The notes beneath the pieces are model-generated. The model ran no database searches, was not told the origin of the DNA, and saw only the letters and a program-made list of their open reading frames with translations. Positions 15,043-15,794 of a DNA stretch of 15,794 nt are shown one piece after another. The DNA is from Treponema sp. Its GTDB lineage: Bacteria; Spirochaetota; Spirochaetia; Treponematales; Breznakiellaceae. Positions within the stretch are counted from its first letter, which is position 1. Each line of letters opens with the position of its first letter. Location: NCBI GenBank assembly GCA_031266635.1, contig JAISAN010000177.1, positions 1 to 15,794 on the forward strand, in the 5' to 3' direction. Position numbers and translations under genes: made by a program.

Positions 15043-15153
15043 TTCAAAACCCGGCGTTTTGAACGGCTTGTCAACAACTCGAAGATTAGCCGGTAACCTA
15101 AGGTTAACCGGCAATCAATAAGGAACCAAGGTTCACGTTGCCGGACAAGGCAA
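15043..15153 (+). other. Hairpin-rich 5' leader of the 186-residue gene
   Basis: Four local inverted repeats in series: TTCAAAAC-CCGGC-GTTTTGAA (15043-15063); a near-perfect GCCGGT..AACCGGC palindrome with one bulge (15089-15112); GAAC-CAAG-GTTC (15123-15134); TTGCC-GGACAA-GGCAA (15138-15153). The last ends 28 bases before the ATG. No known riboswitch consensus is recognised. It could be a regulatory leader or decayed repeats. Confidence 0.4.
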
Positions 15154-15181
15154 ATTATGTTTTTGTAAGGGGGAAAATACA

Positions 15182-15742
15182 ATGGCTGTAAAAGCGATGG
15201 ATCTGTTCGAAGCTTATAATCAGGATAAATTGCCCAAGGATCAAGGATATGTGATATCTTCTTTTTTCAGCGATACATCCGCCTATTCGATATACGAGGT
15301 GGTTTCCTATTCGGGGGTTAAAGCCATTTATCTTACCGAAACGGGCCTTACCTTTCAGACCAACGGGAAAAAACTCCATATCCTCGTAGAACCGGCTTCC
15401 TATCCGAACAAGGCGATAGAGCCCTATGTGCGGAGTAATACCGAGCAAATACCCAAACGCTTCAACGAACTCGAAACCCTGACCGCGAAAAATGAATCAC
15501 GGATTATGATTGCCAAAAAACCGGTTGATTCTTTTTCTTCCTTCACTATTCTCAGGCCCTCGGGCATTAATTTCGCCCTGGTTTTTTATAACCTGCCGGA
15601 TTTGTATGACAGCCTGGGAACTTTCTTTGAAAAGACCCTGAACAAGGAAGCGGGAATTCCCCAAAGCGACGCCAAAAAAGGGGCAAAAAAAATCGCCGAA
15701 ATAGTCCAAAAAACCATGAGCTTTAAAGGCGAATTTGAGTAA
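15182..15742 (+). CDS. Conserved-looking hypothetical cytoplasmic protein (186 aa)
   Basis: The ATG at 15182 follows AAGGGGG at an 8-base spacing. No signal peptide, membrane segment or lipobox. The sequence looks like a compact alpha/beta domain: strands such as YVISSFF, VKAIYLTETGLTF, KKLHILVEPA, SRIMIAKKP, FTILRPSGINFALVFYNLP, then a helical Lys-rich tail (SDAKKGAKKIAEIVQKTMSF). No catalytic or metal-binding motif stands out, and I do not recognise the family. It has its own promoter and a long structured leader, so it is probably regulated separately from pta. Codon use is slightly more AT-rich than in its neighbours. A strong GC hairpin begins 10 bases after the stop. Confidence 0.85.
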   Translation: MAVKAMDLFEAYNQDKLPKDQGYVISSFFSDTSAYSIYEVVSYSGVKAIYLTETGLTFQTNGKKLHILVEPASYPNKAIEPYVRSNTEQIPKRFNELETLTAKNESRIMIAKKPVDSFSSFTILRPSGINFALVFYNLPDLYDSLGTFFEKTLNKEAGIPQSDAKKGAKKIAEIVQKTMSFKGEFE

Positions 15743-15752
15743 AATTCTCTCC

Positions 15753-15794
15753 CCCCCGCGAACGAGCCAACCCAAGGATTTGCGCGCGCGGGGG
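15753..15794 (+). terminator. GC-rich hairpin after the 186-residue gene, cut by the window edge
   Basis: CCCCCGCG (15753-15760) pairs perfectly with CGCGGGGG (15787-15794), an 8-bp stem with a 26-base loop, starting 10 bases after the TAA. The right arm touches the window edge, so a following T-run cannot be seen. It could equally be part of a longer repeat. Confidence 0.4.

Overview
The window looks like chromosome from a host-associated spirochaete, most likely Treponema-like. That is inferred from lipoproteins with relaxed spirochaetal lipoboxes, two giant Ig-like lipoproteins, a UPF0164/FadL-like outer-membrane protein, a bactofilin, a compact Pta followed by a TPR protein, and moderately GC-rich codon use. 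No rRNA, tRNA, CRISPR array, transposase or phage gene is visible. Nine protein genes are supported; one runs off the left edge.

Minus strand, read from 11277 down to 1. A tightly packed unit comes first: bactofilin (10912-11277), a secreted TPR protein (10280-10915), an MtaB-type tRNA methylthiotransferase (8807-10273) and an Ala/Ser-rich lipoprotein (8100-8810). Junctions are two ATGA overlaps and one 6-base gap, so co-transcription and translational coupling are likely. A repeat-bearing gap leads to an outer-membrane beta-barrel candidate (6776-7918). A second, longer repeat-rich gap (6145-6775) leads to two tandem paralogous lipoproteins of about 1000 residues (3007-6144 and 1-2999, the latter cut by the window edge). 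The frame 1-2999 was read through completely and contains no stop.

Plus strand. Phosphate acetyltransferase (pta, 11648-12649) has a good promoter and ribosome binding site. It is followed, in the same frame and after only one spacer codon, by a 699-residue cytoplasmic TPR protein (12653-14752). After a 223-base nested palindrome comes a promoter with a perfect -10, a hairpin-rich leader and an unrecognised 186-residue protein (15182-15742).

The most unusual content is non-coding. There are at least three families of palindromic repeats. One is a 63-base sequence present twice in inverted orientation (60/63 identical) on either side of the outer-membrane protein gene. A second is a set of CCGCCC/GGGCGG hairpin elements whose modules occur in swapped order in two neighbouring copies, with a third copy interrupted by an extra stem-loop. 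The third is the nested palindrome at 14762-14984. Families one and two share an 11-base junction word. No wholly new protein system is evident. The best candidates for something undescribed are these repeat elements, the tandem lipoprotein pair next to the repeat-flanked surface protein, and the unusual pta/TPR junction.
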